A stretch of DNA of 64,000 nucleotides, from assembly GCF_003003235.1 (NCBI RefSeq), contig NZ_PVUE01000010.1, positions 1-64,000 of the forward strand. Reading direction: 5' to 3'. Made by a program: the position numbers and the translations under genes. Positions within the stretch are counted from its first letter, which is position 1. Every line of letters starts with the position of its first letter. The DNA is from Antricoccus suffuscus. Lineage in GTDB: Bacteria > Actinomycetota > Actinomycetes > Mycobacteriales > Antricoccaceae. This document shows, in pieces, positions 48,421 to 57,030 of the stretch. Below the pieces are notes generated by a model. It made no database searches. It saw only the letters and a program-made list of their open reading frames with translations, and was not told the origin of the DNA.

Positions 48421-49986
48421 CTACGGGCGCGGCGCCGCGGCGCTGTTACGCAGCTTGAACTTCTGGACCTTGCCGCTGGCATTGCGGGGCAGTACATCGG
48501 CGACGATCACCGCCGACGGCTTCTTGTACGACGCGAGCCGTTCCCGGCACCACGCGATGACCTCATCCTCGGTCGGCGGGTCGGCCGGATTCGTCGGTAC
48601 GACGTACGCGACCGGCGTCTCCACCCACTTCGGGTGCGGCGTACCGACGACTGCGACCTCGGCGACTTTCGGATGCGCGTCGATCGCGGCCTCGACCTCG
48701 GCGCAGTAGATGTTTTCGCCGCCGGAGATGATCATGTCCTTCGCCCGGTCCACGACGGTGATGAATCCTTCCTCGTCCATCACGCACAAGTCACCGGAAT
48801 GGAACCAGCCACCGCGAAACGCTTCGGCCGTGGCCTCGGCGTTCTGCCAGTACTCCTTCATCACCGTCGGCCCGCGGTACACGATCTCACCGACCTCGCC
48901 CTGCCGCACATCGTTCATGTCCTCATCGACAATCCGCGCCTCCACGTCGGGCACCGGCGTCCCGACCGTGCCCATCTTGCGGATCGCGTCCTCGCCGCGC
49001 AACACACACGTCACCGAGCTCATCTCGGTCTGTCCGAACATGTTGAAGTTCGGCGTACCAGGAAAGGCATCCGCCATCGCCTGCAGCACCGAGGGCGGAG
49101 CGATCGACGCGCCCCAGGAGATCCGTCGTAATGACGCCGCGCGCTCGGTCACGCCGGGCACCGCGCAGATCTCCTTCCACTGCGTGGGCACGAAGTAGCA
49201 GGAAGTGACCTTGTCGCGCTCGAAATGCGCGACCACGTCTTCGGCAGCGAAGTTGCCCGACGGCATCAAGATCGTGTGCCCGCCGGCCATCACGTAGTTC
49301 AGAATGCCGTTGAGGCCGCCGATGTGGAACAACGGCAACCCGGACAGCCACACTTCACCGTCGGTGGCGATGTCCTGCCCGACCATAGCGGTCATCGAGT
49401 TCATCATCAGGTTCATGTGCGTGATGACCGCGCCCTTCGGCCGGCCGGTCGTACCCGAGGTGTACATGATGAACGCCGGGTCGTTCTCATCGACGTCGAT
49501 CCCAAGATCGCTGTCGTCGCCGCAAAGCACTGCCTCATAGGCCAGCGCGCCGACCCGATCGTGGTCGCCGCCGCACACCACCAACTGCACGTCCTGATCG
49601 AGTGCGTCGCGGACCGCCGCGGCGTCCGCGGCCAGTACGTCGTCGGCGAGCAGCACCCGCGAACCGGAGTTCTCCACGACGTACTGCGCCTCGTGCGGGG
49701 TCAGCCGGAAGTTGACCGGGACCGCGATCGCGCCGAGCCGCACGATCGCGAAGTACGACTCGATGACCTCGAGGCGGTTTTGCATGAACACCGCGACCCG
49801 GTCACCTCGTCCCACGCCCAACGACTGCAGTCCGCGCGCGAGACGGGTGATCCGGCTGTCCATCTCGCCGTACGTGCGGTGCACGTCACCGAAGCTGAAC
49901 GCCGGCCGCTCAGGGTGTTTACGCGCGCGCCGCGCGAACTGCTCGCCGAGCGACATTCGCCGAGCGGCGTCGATCGACACCGACAC
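48421..49986 (-). CDS. Acyl-CoA synthetase (AMP-forming, FadD family)
   Basis: About 521 residues. AMP-binding signature YTSGTTGRPKG, MFGQTE, the hinge GWFHSGDLCVMDEEGF, and the catalytic lysine in NASGKVQKFKL near the C-terminus. GTG at 49986 has GAAGGG six bases upstream; the open frame extends to 50148 but crosses the regulator region. It activates a fatty or aromatic acid as the CoA thioester. Divergent from a TetR gene, with which it may be co-regulated. Confidence 0.92.
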   Translation of the reverse strand: MSVSIDAARRMSLGEQFARRARKHPERPAFSFGDVHRTYGEMDSRITRLARGLQSLGVGRGDRVAVFMQNRLEVIESYFAIVRLGAIAVPVNFRLTPHEAQYVVENSGSRVLLADDVLAADAAAVRDALDQDVQLVVCGGDHDRVGALAYEAVLCGDDSDLGIDVDENDPAFIMYTSGTTGRPKGAVITHMNLMMNSMTAMVGQDIATDGEVWLSGLPLFHIGGLNGILNYVMAGGHTILMPSGNFAAEDVVAHFERDKVTSCYFVPTQWKEICAVPGVTERAASLRRISWGASIAPPSVLQAMADAFPGTPNFNMFGQTEMSSVTCVLRGEDAIRKMGTVGTPVPDVEARIVDEDMNDVRQGEVGEIVYRGPTVMKEYWQNAEATAEAFRGGWFHSGDLCVMDEEGFITVVDRAKDMIISGGENIYCAEVEAAIDAHPKVAEVAVVGTPHPKWVETPVAYVVPTNPADPPTEDEVIAWCRERLASYKKPSAVIVADVLPRNASGKVQKFKLRNSAAAPRP

Positions 49987-50091
49987 GATCAGCCCTTCCG
50001 TCCGGTGAACCCGAAAGGGAAGTTGCCGACGTCGGGGGAGATCTGCGAATCCAAGGTAATAGCCTTCCCAGAAGATGTTGCCGATTAGGTT

Positions 50092-50105
50092 TGAACACTT
50101 GTTCA
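50092..50105. promoter_or_regulatory. Probable TetR-family operator between fadD-like and tetR genes
   Basis: TGAACA and TGTTCA are 6-bp arms around two bases. Further half-sites, GAACATAC at 50108 and its inverted match GTATGTTC at 50196-50203, lie in the same 239-base gap, the last one overlapping the start of the tetR transcript. The arrangement fits autoregulation and control of the ligase gene by the neighbouring TetR protein. Confidence 0.6.
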
Positions 50106-50197
50106 TCGAACATACTCTGTGTGAAGAATTACGACAATGGTGTCGCATAGGAAGTTTTTGGGTACAACAACGTTCACGCGTAGGTTAGACTGACCGT

Positions 50198-50224
50198 ATG
50201 TTCATCTCAAGAAGGCATCGTTAG
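50198..50224 (+). CDS. Eight-codon leaderless mini-ORF upstream of tetR
   Basis: ATG at 50198 follows TAGACT (50186-50191) by six bases, as leaderless genes in this window do. It encodes MFISRRHR and stops at 50224, one base before the GTG of tetR at 50226. The ribosome would thus end one base upstream of the regulator start, a classic layout for translational coupling. AAGAAGG at the end of the ORF could also serve as ribosome binding site for tetR. Confidence 0.45.
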   Translation: MFISRRHR

Positions 50225-50225
50225 C

Positions 50226-50843
50226 GTGCCGCCGAAGCTGCGTACGACGACGCTCCTTCTGCCGGACGACGAGCCGACCGCGGCCGCAATCCTCAGCGCC
50301 GCCGTACAAGTCATCGGCACGCGCGGCTACCACGGTACGTCGGTGCGTGACATCGCCTTAGCCGCAGGGGTCAGTCCGGGCTCGCTGTACAACCACTTCA
50401 GCTCCAAACAAGACCTGCTCGTGACAATAATGAACCGTGCCATGGACGGGCTGATCACCGCGACCGAAGAGGCCCTTTTCGAGGCCCCCAACGATCCGGT
50501 CGCACGACTGATGGCCGTGATTCGGGTGCACGTGGGAAGCCACGCGATGGGCACGCGGGAGAGCCAGATCGGTAACTCTGAGCTGCGCAGCCTCAGCCCG
50601 GCGGCGCTCGCTCTGACGGTGTCCAAACGCGATACTCAGCAGCGGATGTTCAATCGGGTCGTGCAGGACGGCGTGGCAAAGGGCGTGTTCCACACCAAGG
50701 ACCCGCACGAGGCGGCGCGATTCATCTCCTCGGCGTGTACGGCGGTCGCGATGTGGTTTCGGTCAGATGGCCCGGACTCGGTCGATGAGGTCATCGAGAG
50801 ATATCAGCGCGTAGCGCTCGACGCAGTAGGTTACGGCAAGTGA
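50226..50843 (+). CDS. TetR family transcriptional regulator
   Basis: A 205-residue regulator. N-terminal helix-turn-helix SVRDIALAAGVSPGSLYNHFSSKQDLL (about 41-67) and a ligand-binding C-terminal domain of the YcdC/FadR-like kind. Divergent from an acyl-CoA ligase and in line with a phosphotransferase, so an acyl-CoA or aromatic-CoA ligand is plausible. Confidence 0.92.
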   Translation: MPPKLRTTTLLLPDDEPTAAAILSAAVQVIGTRGYHGTSVRDIALAAGVSPGSLYNHFSSKQDLLVTIMNRAMDGLITATEEALFEAPNDPVARLMAVIRVHVGSHAMGTRESQIGNSELRSLSPAALALTVSKRDTQQRMFNRVVQDGVAKGVFHTKDPHEAARFISSACTAVAMWFRSDGPDSVDEVIERYQRVALDAVGYGK

Positions 50844-50847
50844 ATGG

Positions 50848-52224
50848 ATGAAGATGGCGAATAGCGACGAGGCCGAGGTGCTGGCCGCCGCACTGCAGAC
50901 CCGGCTTGGAAAGGTATTCGACGGCCGCGTTGTCGTCGAGGATCTGCAGCCATTGACGATGGGCGCAAGCCGGGATATCTGGTCGATGACGGCCCGGTTC
51001 GCCGACGGCACTACGCGCGGGCTGATCCTGCGCCGTGATCCACCCGCGGCGCCTCGGCCGGAACAGATGGCCCGCGAAGCTGCCGTGCTCACCAGCGCGA
51101 AACGCGCCGGCGTACCCGTGCCAGAAGTCGTTGACCACGGTGACGCGAGCAATGGCGTTGGCTCGCCGTACGTCTTGATGGAGAAGCTCGACGGTGAGAC
51201 CATCCCACGCAAGATCTTGCGCGACCCCGAGTGGGCCGGCGCACGTGATGGCCTGGCGAGGTCACTGGGCCAGATCATCGCGCGAATCCATCAGATCCCG
51301 CGTGAGTCAGTCCCCGGCCTCCAGGAGGTCGACGCGTTTGACTCGCTCGAGCAGGAGTACCGGGCGAGCGGTGTGCCGTCGCCGGCGTTCGAGCTCGCAT
51401 GGCGTTGGCTGCGGGAGCACCGTCCGCAGCAGGGGACCAGCACCGTCGTACACGGCGACTTCCGGCACGGCAATTTGATGATCGACCACGCGGGCGTGGC
51501 CGGCGTACTGGACTGGGAGCTCGTGCACATCGGCGATCCCATCGAGGACCTCGGTTGGGTGTGCGTCAAGGCGTGGCGCTTTGGCGCGGCGCCGGTCGTC
51601 GGGGGGTTCGGCACCCGCGAGGAGCTCCTAGATGGTTACGCCGAGATCAGCGGCAGCCGTCCCGACCTGGAGACGTTGCAGTGGTGGGAGGTTCACGGCA
51701 CGATCCGCTGGGGCGTGATCTGCCGTCGGCAAGCCAACCGTCACCTGTCCGGGTCCGAGCCGTCGCTCGAGCTGGCCATGATCGGCCGCCGGTTCAGTGA
51801 AAACGAGCATGACGTACTGCTGGCGCTGGGTCTGACTAAACCGCACGAGGTCATCGACCCGATCAAATCGGCCGAAGGTACTCCGGATCCGGTCTTCGAC
51901 GACCCTACGGCCAACCAGCTGCTCGAGGTGCTCGGCGACTATCTCAAGGGCCGATCTGGCAGCGACGTGCCCGCGTACCTCGACCGGGTCGCGGGTAACG
52001 CCGTCTCGGTGGTCAGGCGCGAGGTGCTGGTCGGGGACCAGCTGCGCTCCGAGTATGCCGCCCGCCTCGCTGCGCTTGGCTATGACAGCGAGCCCGCGTT
52101 CGCATACGCGATCCGCGACGGAGCAGTCGATCCGGCCGATGAACAGGTGCTCGATGCGGTGCGTTTCGGCGTCGAGGCGCGTATGACCGTCGACAACCCA
52201 CGCTACCTATCGCTGCCCGGCTAA
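50848..52224 (+). CDS. Phosphotransferase family protein (aminoglycoside phosphotransferase fold) with DUF6285-like C-terminus
   Basis: A 458-residue protein. The kinase-like domain (1-350) has VVHGDFRHGNLMID and GVLDWELVHIGDPIEDLGW, the catalytic and metal-binding blocks of APH kinases. The last 110 residues (NQLLEVLGDYLKG onwards) form the extra domain seen in the acyl-CoA dehydrogenase-associated relatives (ACAD10/FadE36 type). These act in lipid or hydroxy-acid catabolism rather than antibiotic resistance. Four bases after tetR stop, so likely co-transcribed. Confidence 0.88.
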   Translation: MKMANSDEAEVLAAALQTRLGKVFDGRVVVEDLQPLTMGASRDIWSMTARFADGTTRGLILRRDPPAAPRPEQMAREAAVLTSAKRAGVPVPEVVDHGDASNGVGSPYVLMEKLDGETIPRKILRDPEWAGARDGLARSLGQIIARIHQIPRESVPGLQEVDAFDSLEQEYRASGVPSPAFELAWRWLREHRPQQGTSTVVHGDFRHGNLMIDHAGVAGVLDWELVHIGDPIEDLGWVCVKAWRFGAAPVVGGFGTREELLDGYAEISGSRPDLETLQWWEVHGTIRWGVICRRQANRHLSGSEPSLELAMIGRRFSENEHDVLLALGLTKPHEVIDPIKSAEGTPDPVFDDPTANQLLEVLGDYLKGRSGSDVPAYLDRVAGNAVSVVRREVLVGDQLRSEYAARLAALGYDSEPAFAYAIRDGAVDPADEQVLDAVRFGVEARMTVDNPRYLSLPG

Positions 52225-52228
52225 CGGA

Positions 52229-52268
52229 GATCCGCGAGAACTCGACAGGCGATCCGCGGCAACTTGAC
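52229..52268. repeat. Tandem 22-bp unit, two copies
   Basis: GATCCGCGAGAACTCGAC at 52229 and GATCCGCGGCAACTTGAC at 52251, period 22, 15 of 18 bases shared. It begins 5 bases after the phosphotransferase stop codon and ends 37 bases before the HAD gene. Same unit size as the other intergenic arrays here. Confidence 0.75.
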
Positions 52269-52304
52269 GCTCTGGGAATTTGAGTAGGTCGTAGGCTGGC
52301 GCGT

Positions 52305-53033
52305 ATGGCAATCAACAGTGAAGCGCTCGCGGGCGTAAAGGTGCTCATGTTCGACTTCTACGGCACGGTCGTCGACATGCAGGACGGGCTGACGAGGGCG
52401 ATTACGCCGTACCTGGCTTCGAAGGGCTACACCGAAAACCCGCCGAACCGGTTAGTGACGTGGTGGCGGCGTACGCATTTCGAGAACTCGATGATTGACG
52501 CGTTACTCGACCAGCCGCACATTTCCTACCGCGAGATCGGTCGACAAGCGGTCGACTACACGCTGACCCGCGCGGAGATCGACCACACGATGGACGAGGT
52601 CAACGAACTGGTGGCTCAGATCGAGCGGCTGGATCCGTTCCCGGACGTCGTACAGGCATTGACGACCGTCAAGGATGCCGGGCTTCGCCTGGTCATTCTC
52701 TCGAACGGCGATCCCGACATGCTTGCCGCCGGCGTACCGTTCTCCGGCACCGAGCACCTCTGGGACCGCGTGGTCTCGGTGGCCGAGGCCGGAAAGTTCA
52801 AGCCGCACTATTCGACGTACCGCACGGCCGCGCGGCTGGCCGGCGTGGAACCGGCGGAAGTGCTGTTCGTGGCTAATCATGCATTCGACTGCATTGGCGC
52901 GAAGGCGGCCGGGATGCGTACGGCGTTCGTCGATCGCCGAGAACGGCCTTTCGGCAACGAGTACTACCAGCCGGACCTCGTCGTACGCGACGCCGCGCAC
53001 CTCGCGAGTGCGATCCAGCAGATACAGCCCTAA
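52305..53033 (+). CDS. HAD hydrolase, haloacid dehalogenase type II
   Basis: A 242-residue hydrolase. The nucleophile Asp17 is in MFDFYGTVVD; motif II SNGDP, motif III Lys in GKFKPH, and motif IV ANHAFDCIGAKAAGM. Length and the FYGT motif fit the L-2-haloacid dehalogenase branch, but many members dephosphorylate metabolites. Starts seven bases after TAGGCT, leaderless. Confidence 0.92.
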   Translation: MAINSEALAGVKVLMFDFYGTVVDMQDGLTRAITPYLASKGYTENPPNRLVTWWRRTHFENSMIDALLDQPHISYREIGRQAVDYTLTRAEIDHTMDEVNELVAQIERLDPFPDVVQALTTVKDAGLRLVILSNGDPDMLAAGVPFSGTEHLWDRVVSVAEAGKFKPHYSTYRTAARLAGVEPAEVLFVANHAFDCIGAKAAGMRTAFVDRRERPFGNEYYQPDLVVRDAAHLASAIQQIQP

Positions 53034-53034
53034 T

Positions 53035-53071
53035 GGGAAGGTTTGATGCGCTCAGCGCACCAAACCTTCCC
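53035..53071. terminator. Bidirectional terminator hairpin
   Basis: Arms GGGAAGGTTTG (53035-53045) and CAAACCTTCCC (53061-53071) pair perfectly over 11 bp, with an inner TGCGC/GCGCA stem. It sits between the convergent HAD and glnA1 genes. Its end pieces are not followed by long T-runs. Confidence 0.85.
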
Positions 53072-53088
53072 GCTAATTGACGGTTGGG

Positions 53089-54513
53089 CTAGATGTCGTA
53101 GTACATCTCGAACTCGTGCGGGTGCGGACGCAGTCGGATCGGGTCGATCTCGTTCTCACGCTTGTAGCGGATCCACGTCTCGATCAGATCTTCGGTGAAT
53201 ACGCCACCTTCGAGCAGGTAGTCGTGGTCGGCCTCGAGTGCATCGAGTACGGCGGGCAGGTCGGCTGGGACCTGGTCGACGGCTGCAGCCTCGTCCGGCG
53301 GCAGTTCGTAGAGATCCTTGTCGATCGGCTCGGCCGGTTCGATGCGGTTGCGGATGCCGTCGAGGCCCGCCATCATCTGCGCGGCGAACGCGAGGTAGGG
53401 GTTGGCCGACGGGTCCGGCACGCGAAACTCGACGCGCTTCGCCTTCGGGTTGGCGCCGGTGATCGGGATGCGGATGCACGCCGACCGGTTGCGCTGCGAG
53501 TAGACCAGGTTGATCGGAGCCTCGTAGCCGGGTACCAGCCGGTGGTAGGAGTTGACCGTCGGGTTGGTGAAGGCAAGCAGGCTAGGTGCGTGGTGCAGCA
53601 GGCCGCCGATGTAGTAGCGCGCCGTGTCCGACAGCCCGGCGTACCCGGTCTCGGAGTGAAACAGCGGCTTGCCGTTCTGCCACAGGCTCTGGTGGGTGTG
53701 CATGCCCGAACCGTTGTCGCCGAACAGTGGCTTCGGCATGAAGGTGACCGTCTTGCCGGCCGCCCACGCGGTGTTCTTGATGATGTACTTGAACAGCATC
53801 AGCTGGTCGCCGGCGCGCTGCAGGGTGTCGAACTTGTAGTTGATCTCGGACTGCCCGCCGGTGCCGACCTCGTGGTGTCCGCGTTCAATGATGAATCCAG
53901 CCTCCTGCAGGTTGATCATCATCTGGTCGCGCAGGTCGCCGTAGCGGTCGTACGGCGCGACAGGGAAGTAGCCACCCTTGCCGCGTACTTTGTAGCCCTT
54001 GTTGCCACCCTCTTCCTCACGACCGGTGTTCCAGGAGCCGACTTCGGAGTCGATGTGGTGGTACGCCGAGTTGATTGTCGTGTCGTAGCGGATGGAGTCG
54101 AAGATGTAGAACTCGGCCTCAGCACCGAAGTAGGCCTGATCGGCAACGCCGGAGCTGGCGAGGTATTCCTCGGCCTTGCGAGCGATGTTGCGCGGGTCGC
54201 GGGAGTAGGGCTCGCGAGTGATCGGATCATGCACAAAGAAGTTGATCAGGAGGGTCTTGGCCGCACGGAACTGGTCGATCGTTGCAGAGCCGATGTCCGG
54301 CAGCAGCAACATGTCCGACTCGTGGATCTCCTGGAAACCGCGGATCGAAGAGCCGTCGAACCCGAGTCCTTCCTCGAAGGTGTCTGCGCCGAAGTCCTCG
54401 GCGGGCACCGTGAAGTGCTGCATCGCCCCAGGTAGGTCGCAGAAGCGAACGTCGACGAACTTGACGTCCTCCTTCTCGATATAGCTAACTAACTCTTCCT
54501 TTGAGCTAAACAT
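53089..54513 (-). CDS. glnA1: Glutamine synthetase type I-beta, GlnA1
   Basis: A 474-residue enzyme. [38 protein letters not shown] and [15 protein letters not shown] form the active site. Tyr402 in DLYELPPDE is the adenylylation site read by GlnE. GGAGG five bases before the ATG fixes the start. Main enzyme of ammonium assimilation; a complete GlnR box lies 49 bases upstream, so transcription is nitrogen-controlled. Confidence 0.97.
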   Translation of the reverse strand: MFSSKEELVSYIEKEDVKFVDVRFCDLPGAMQHFTVPAEDFGADTFEEGLGFDGSSIRGFQEIHESDMLLLPDIGSATIDQFRAAKTLLINFFVHDPITREPYSRDPRNIARKAEEYLASSGVADQAYFGAEAEFYIFDSIRYDTTINSAYHHIDSEVGSWNTGREEEGGNKGYKVRGKGGYFPVAPYDRYGDLRDQMMINLQEAGFIIERGHHEVGTGGQSEINYKFDTLQRAGDQLMLFKYIIKNTAWAAGKTVTFMPKPLFGDNGSGMHTHQSLWQNGKPLFHSETGYAGLSDTARYYIGGLLHHAPSLLAFTNPTVNSYHRLVPGYEAPINLVYSQRNRSACIRIPITGANPKAKRVEFRVPDPSANPYLAFAAQMMAGLDGIRNRIEPAEPIDKDLYELPPDEAAAVDQVPADLPAVLDALEADHDYLLEGGVFTEDLIETWIRYKRENEIDPIRLRPHPHEFEMYYDI

Positions 54514-54561
54514 CAATCCTCCGCGGTGGTGGGTGGTCGTGTTCGAGAATAGAGGTTGGTC

Positions 54562-54599
54562 GTTGCTCCTTGGTCACTTGCTTGTTTCCGTCGCGTTAC
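54562..54599 (-). promoter_or_regulatory. Complete GlnR box before glnA1
   Basis: Read on the glnA1 strand, four pentamers GTAAC (54599-54595), GAAAC (54588-54584), GTGAC (54577-54573) and GCAAC (54566-54562) are each separated by exactly six bases. This is the known a-site/b-site pattern gTnAC-n6-GaAAC repeated twice for the actinobacterial nitrogen regulator GlnR. Confidence 0.9.
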
Positions 54600-54668
54600 G
54601 GCGCGTCCGCGACCTGCGGAAACGAGTGTGAACCCGGTTACTCCGTTGTGCCGAATACGCTAGTGCAC

Positions 54669-55067
54669 ATGCCCACCACCCCGTACCCCGGCCAGAACCT
54701 TGGCCTTCCCCAAGAGGGACCGACGTCCGTTGCAACTTATGGCCGGCGGGTTGGTGCGTTTGTCATTGACGCGGTGATCGCCGGGGCAATCACCTGGATC
54801 TTCACGGTTCCTGATCTGCCGCAGAACTGGAGCCTGCTGACGTTCTTCGTGATTTACACCTTGTCGTCGGCGTTTCTTGGACGTACGCCGGGGATGATGG
54901 CGACCCGGATCCGGCTGGCCACCGACCGCGAAGGTAAGCAGCTGGGACTGTGGCGAGCGGCGGTGCGCACCGTATTGACCATGATCGTGGTGCCGGCCGT
55001 GATTAGCGATGGCGACCGGCGAGGGCTGCACGACAAGGCGGTCGGCACCACGGTCGTCAACGACTGA
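54669..55067 (+). CDS. RDD family membrane protein
   Basis: About 132 residues with RDD hallmarks: RRVGAFVIDAVIAGAI in the first segment, GRTPGMMATRIRLATDREG between segments two and three, and RRGLHDKAVGTTVV at the C-terminus. The ATG at 54669 follows TACGCT by seven bases without a ribosome binding site. The same small RDD gene lies between glnA1 and DUF4191 in mycobacteria. Function unknown; some RDD proteins are sodium/proton antiporters. Confidence 0.9.
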   Translation: MPTTPYPGQNLGLPQEGPTSVATYGRRVGAFVIDAVIAGAITWIFTVPDLPQNWSLLTFFVIYTLSSAFLGRTPGMMATRIRLATDREGKQLGLWRAAVRTVLTMIVVPAVISDGDRRGLHDKAVGTTVVND

Positions 55068-55070
55068 AGC

Positions 55071-55865
55071 CTAGCCGCTGCGGCGACGGAGCTGACGGGA
55101 GTTGACCGCCATTTGGCGCCCCTTCGGCAGCGGCCCGTGCGGTACCGGCATCTTCGGCGCGCCGACTGCCTGAAGCCGCTTGGCCAGGGTGCGCACCTCG
55201 GCAGCCTGGATATTGCGCGGCAACTTCATAATGTGGCTGTTGAGCTTCTTGAGCGGTACTTGTCCCTCGTCGTTGCCGACGTGGATGTCGTAGATCGGGG
55301 TGTCACCGACAACCCGGGAGAGGCGGCGCTTTTCCTGCGCGAGCAGAGACTTGAGGCGATGGGGATTACCCTCGGCTACCAACACGATGCCGGCGCGGCC
55401 GATCACTCGGTGCACCAGGTCGGACTGCGCGTTGCCGGCGACGCCTTCGGTGACTCTCCAGTCGCCGCGCATCTGCTTCATCGCCCACGGCGCGGCGCCG
55501 GCCTGGCCCTCGGCCTGCGCGAAGGTAGTGCGTCGGGCGCGGAAGGAGAAGACGAAGAGTCCAGCCAGCAATGCGACCAGCAGTGCCGGCACGATGCCGA
55601 AGAAGAAGTTGGACGTGAACAGCGTGAACGCGGCGTACACGATGACGGCACTGCCGATTGCTGCCAGCAGGATCCAAAACGGTAGCCGCGGGTCCTGTGG
55701 CTTGAGCATTTTGTATGCCTGCCACAGTTCACGCACGCGCGCAAAGCGCTGCTTCTTGACCTTCGGCGCTTTGGCCTTCTTGCTGCCCGACTTGGGCGCG
55801 GATTTCTTGCCGAACCGGGAGCCCAGCTTGGAGCCGGTCTGGGGGGTGGTGGATTGCTTCGCCAT
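55071..55865 (-). CDS. DUF4191 membrane protein
   Basis: A 264-residue protein: Lys-rich N-terminus (residues 1-40), two hydrophobic segments (PFWILLAAIGSAVIVYAAF and FFFGIVPALLVALLAGLFVF), then a soluble domain with DWRVTEGVAGNAQSDLVHRV and GRAGIVLVAEG. This actinobacterial family always accompanies lipA; function unknown. GGAG precedes the ATG. Three bases from the convergent RDD stop; 105 bases separate it from lipA. Confidence 0.9.
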   Translation of the reverse strand: MAKQSTTPQTGSKLGSRFGKKSAPKSGSKKAKAPKVKKQRFARVRELWQAYKMLKPQDPRLPFWILLAAIGSAVIVYAAFTLFTSNFFFGIVPALLVALLAGLFVFSFRARRTTFAQAEGQAGAAPWAMKQMRGDWRVTEGVAGNAQSDLVHRVIGRAGIVLVAEGNPHRLKSLLAQEKRRLSRVVGDTPIYDIHVGNDEGQVPLKKLNSHIMKLPRNIQAAEVRTLAKRLQAVGAPKMPVPHGPLPKGRQMAVNSRQLRRRSG

Positions 55866-55970
55866 AAGGACTCCGATTCTAGTCGCTCGTCTGCCATCAC
55901 TCGCCGTCGGTGGCTATCAGGACTTCAGCCGGCCACCCGGTGAGCCGCCTGTGCGCCAGATCGCCGTCGG

Positions 55971-56981
55971 TCAGCGGCGGACAAGCGAGGACGCCTCCTG
56001 CAACGCAGGCGAGGTGGCCTTCTCGGCCAGGTGACTTAGGTGTTCGGGGATCGGTCGTCCACGGCGCATCATCGCCTGCGCCCACAGGCGTCCGGCGCGG
56101 TACGACGAACGGACCAGGGGACCGGACATCACGCCGGCAAAGCCGATGTCCTCGGCTTCGGCGGCGAGGTCCACGAACTCCTGTGGCTTGACCCAACGGT
56201 CCACCGGATGGTGGCGCGGCGACGGGCGCAAGTACTGCGTGATCGTGATCAGGTCGCATCCCGCGTTGTGCAGGTCGCGCAGCGCCGCACTGACCTCGGC
56301 AGGCTCCTCGCCCATACCGAGGATGAGGTTGGACTTCGTCACCATTCCGGCGTCGCGCGCGAGCGTGATGACACCGAGCGAACGGTCGTAGCGAAATGCC
56401 GGCCGGACCCGTTTGAAGATCCGCGGGACGGTTTCGACATTGTGCGCAAAGACCTCCGGCTCGGCGTCGAAGACCTGCCCGATCAGCTCGGGTTTGCCTG
56501 AGAAGTCCGGCACGAGGATCTCGACGCCGGTGCCGGCGCTTCGTTCGTGGATCTGCCGCACAGTCTCGGCGTAGAGCCACGCGCCCTCGTCATCAAGGTC
56601 GTCGCGGGCGACGCCGGTGACGGTCGCGTAACGCAGGCCCATCTGTTGGACGCTGTCCGCGACGCGCCCCGGTTCCTCGCGATCGAACTGCGCCGGCTTG
56701 CCGGTGTCGATCTGGCAGAAGTCGCAGCGCCGGGTGCATTGGTCGCCGCCGATCAGGAACGTTGCCTCGCGGTCCTCCCAACACTCGAAAATGTTGGGAC
56801 AGCCAGCCTCCTCACACACCGTGTGCAGGCCCTGCGATTTCACCAGCGATTTCAGCTCGGTGTAGGCGGGACCTGTGCGCAACCGGGTCTTGATCCATTC
56901 CGGTTTGCGCTCGATGGGTACTTCGGAGTTGCGAACCTCAAGGCGCAGTAGTTTGCGCCCTTCCGGCTGTATGGAAGTCAC
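55971..56981 (-). CDS. lipA: Lipoyl synthase
   Basis: A 336-residue radical SAM enzyme. Auxiliary cluster motif [12 protein letters not shown] (CX4CX5C) and radical SAM motif CTRRCDFC (CX3CX2C), plus the C-terminal RSSYRAG serine that ligates the auxiliary cluster. It inserts two sulfurs into octanoyl groups placed by LipB. The GTG start follows TAAGGT by six bases, leaderless. Confidence 0.96.
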   Translation of the reverse strand: MTSIQPEGRKLLRLEVRNSEVPIERKPEWIKTRLRTGPAYTELKSLVKSQGLHTVCEEAGCPNIFECWEDREATFLIGGDQCTRRCDFCQIDTGKPAQFDREEPGRVADSVQQMGLRYATVTGVARDDLDDEGAWLYAETVRQIHERSAGTGVEILVPDFSGKPELIGQVFDAEPEVFAHNVETVPRIFKRVRPAFRYDRSLGVITLARDAGMVTKSNLILGMGEEPAEVSAALRDLHNAGCDLITITQYLRPSPRHHPVDRWVKPQEFVDLAAEAEDIGFAGVMSGPLVRSSYRAGRLWAQAMMRRGRPIPEHLSHLAEKATSPALQEASSLVRR

Positions 56982-57030
56982 GCGTTGACCTTACGTTCCA
57001 ATCGTTGTGTGCTGCCCTGCGGTGGACGCG

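Noticed and set aside
50100-50115. LexA (SOS) box
   Set aside because: TCGAACATAC resembles one half only; the second half GTTCGA is missing.
49987-50148. Longer start of the acyl-CoA ligase
   Set aside because: It would cover the likely TetR operator, has no ribosome binding site and no similarity; GTG at 49986 has a good site.
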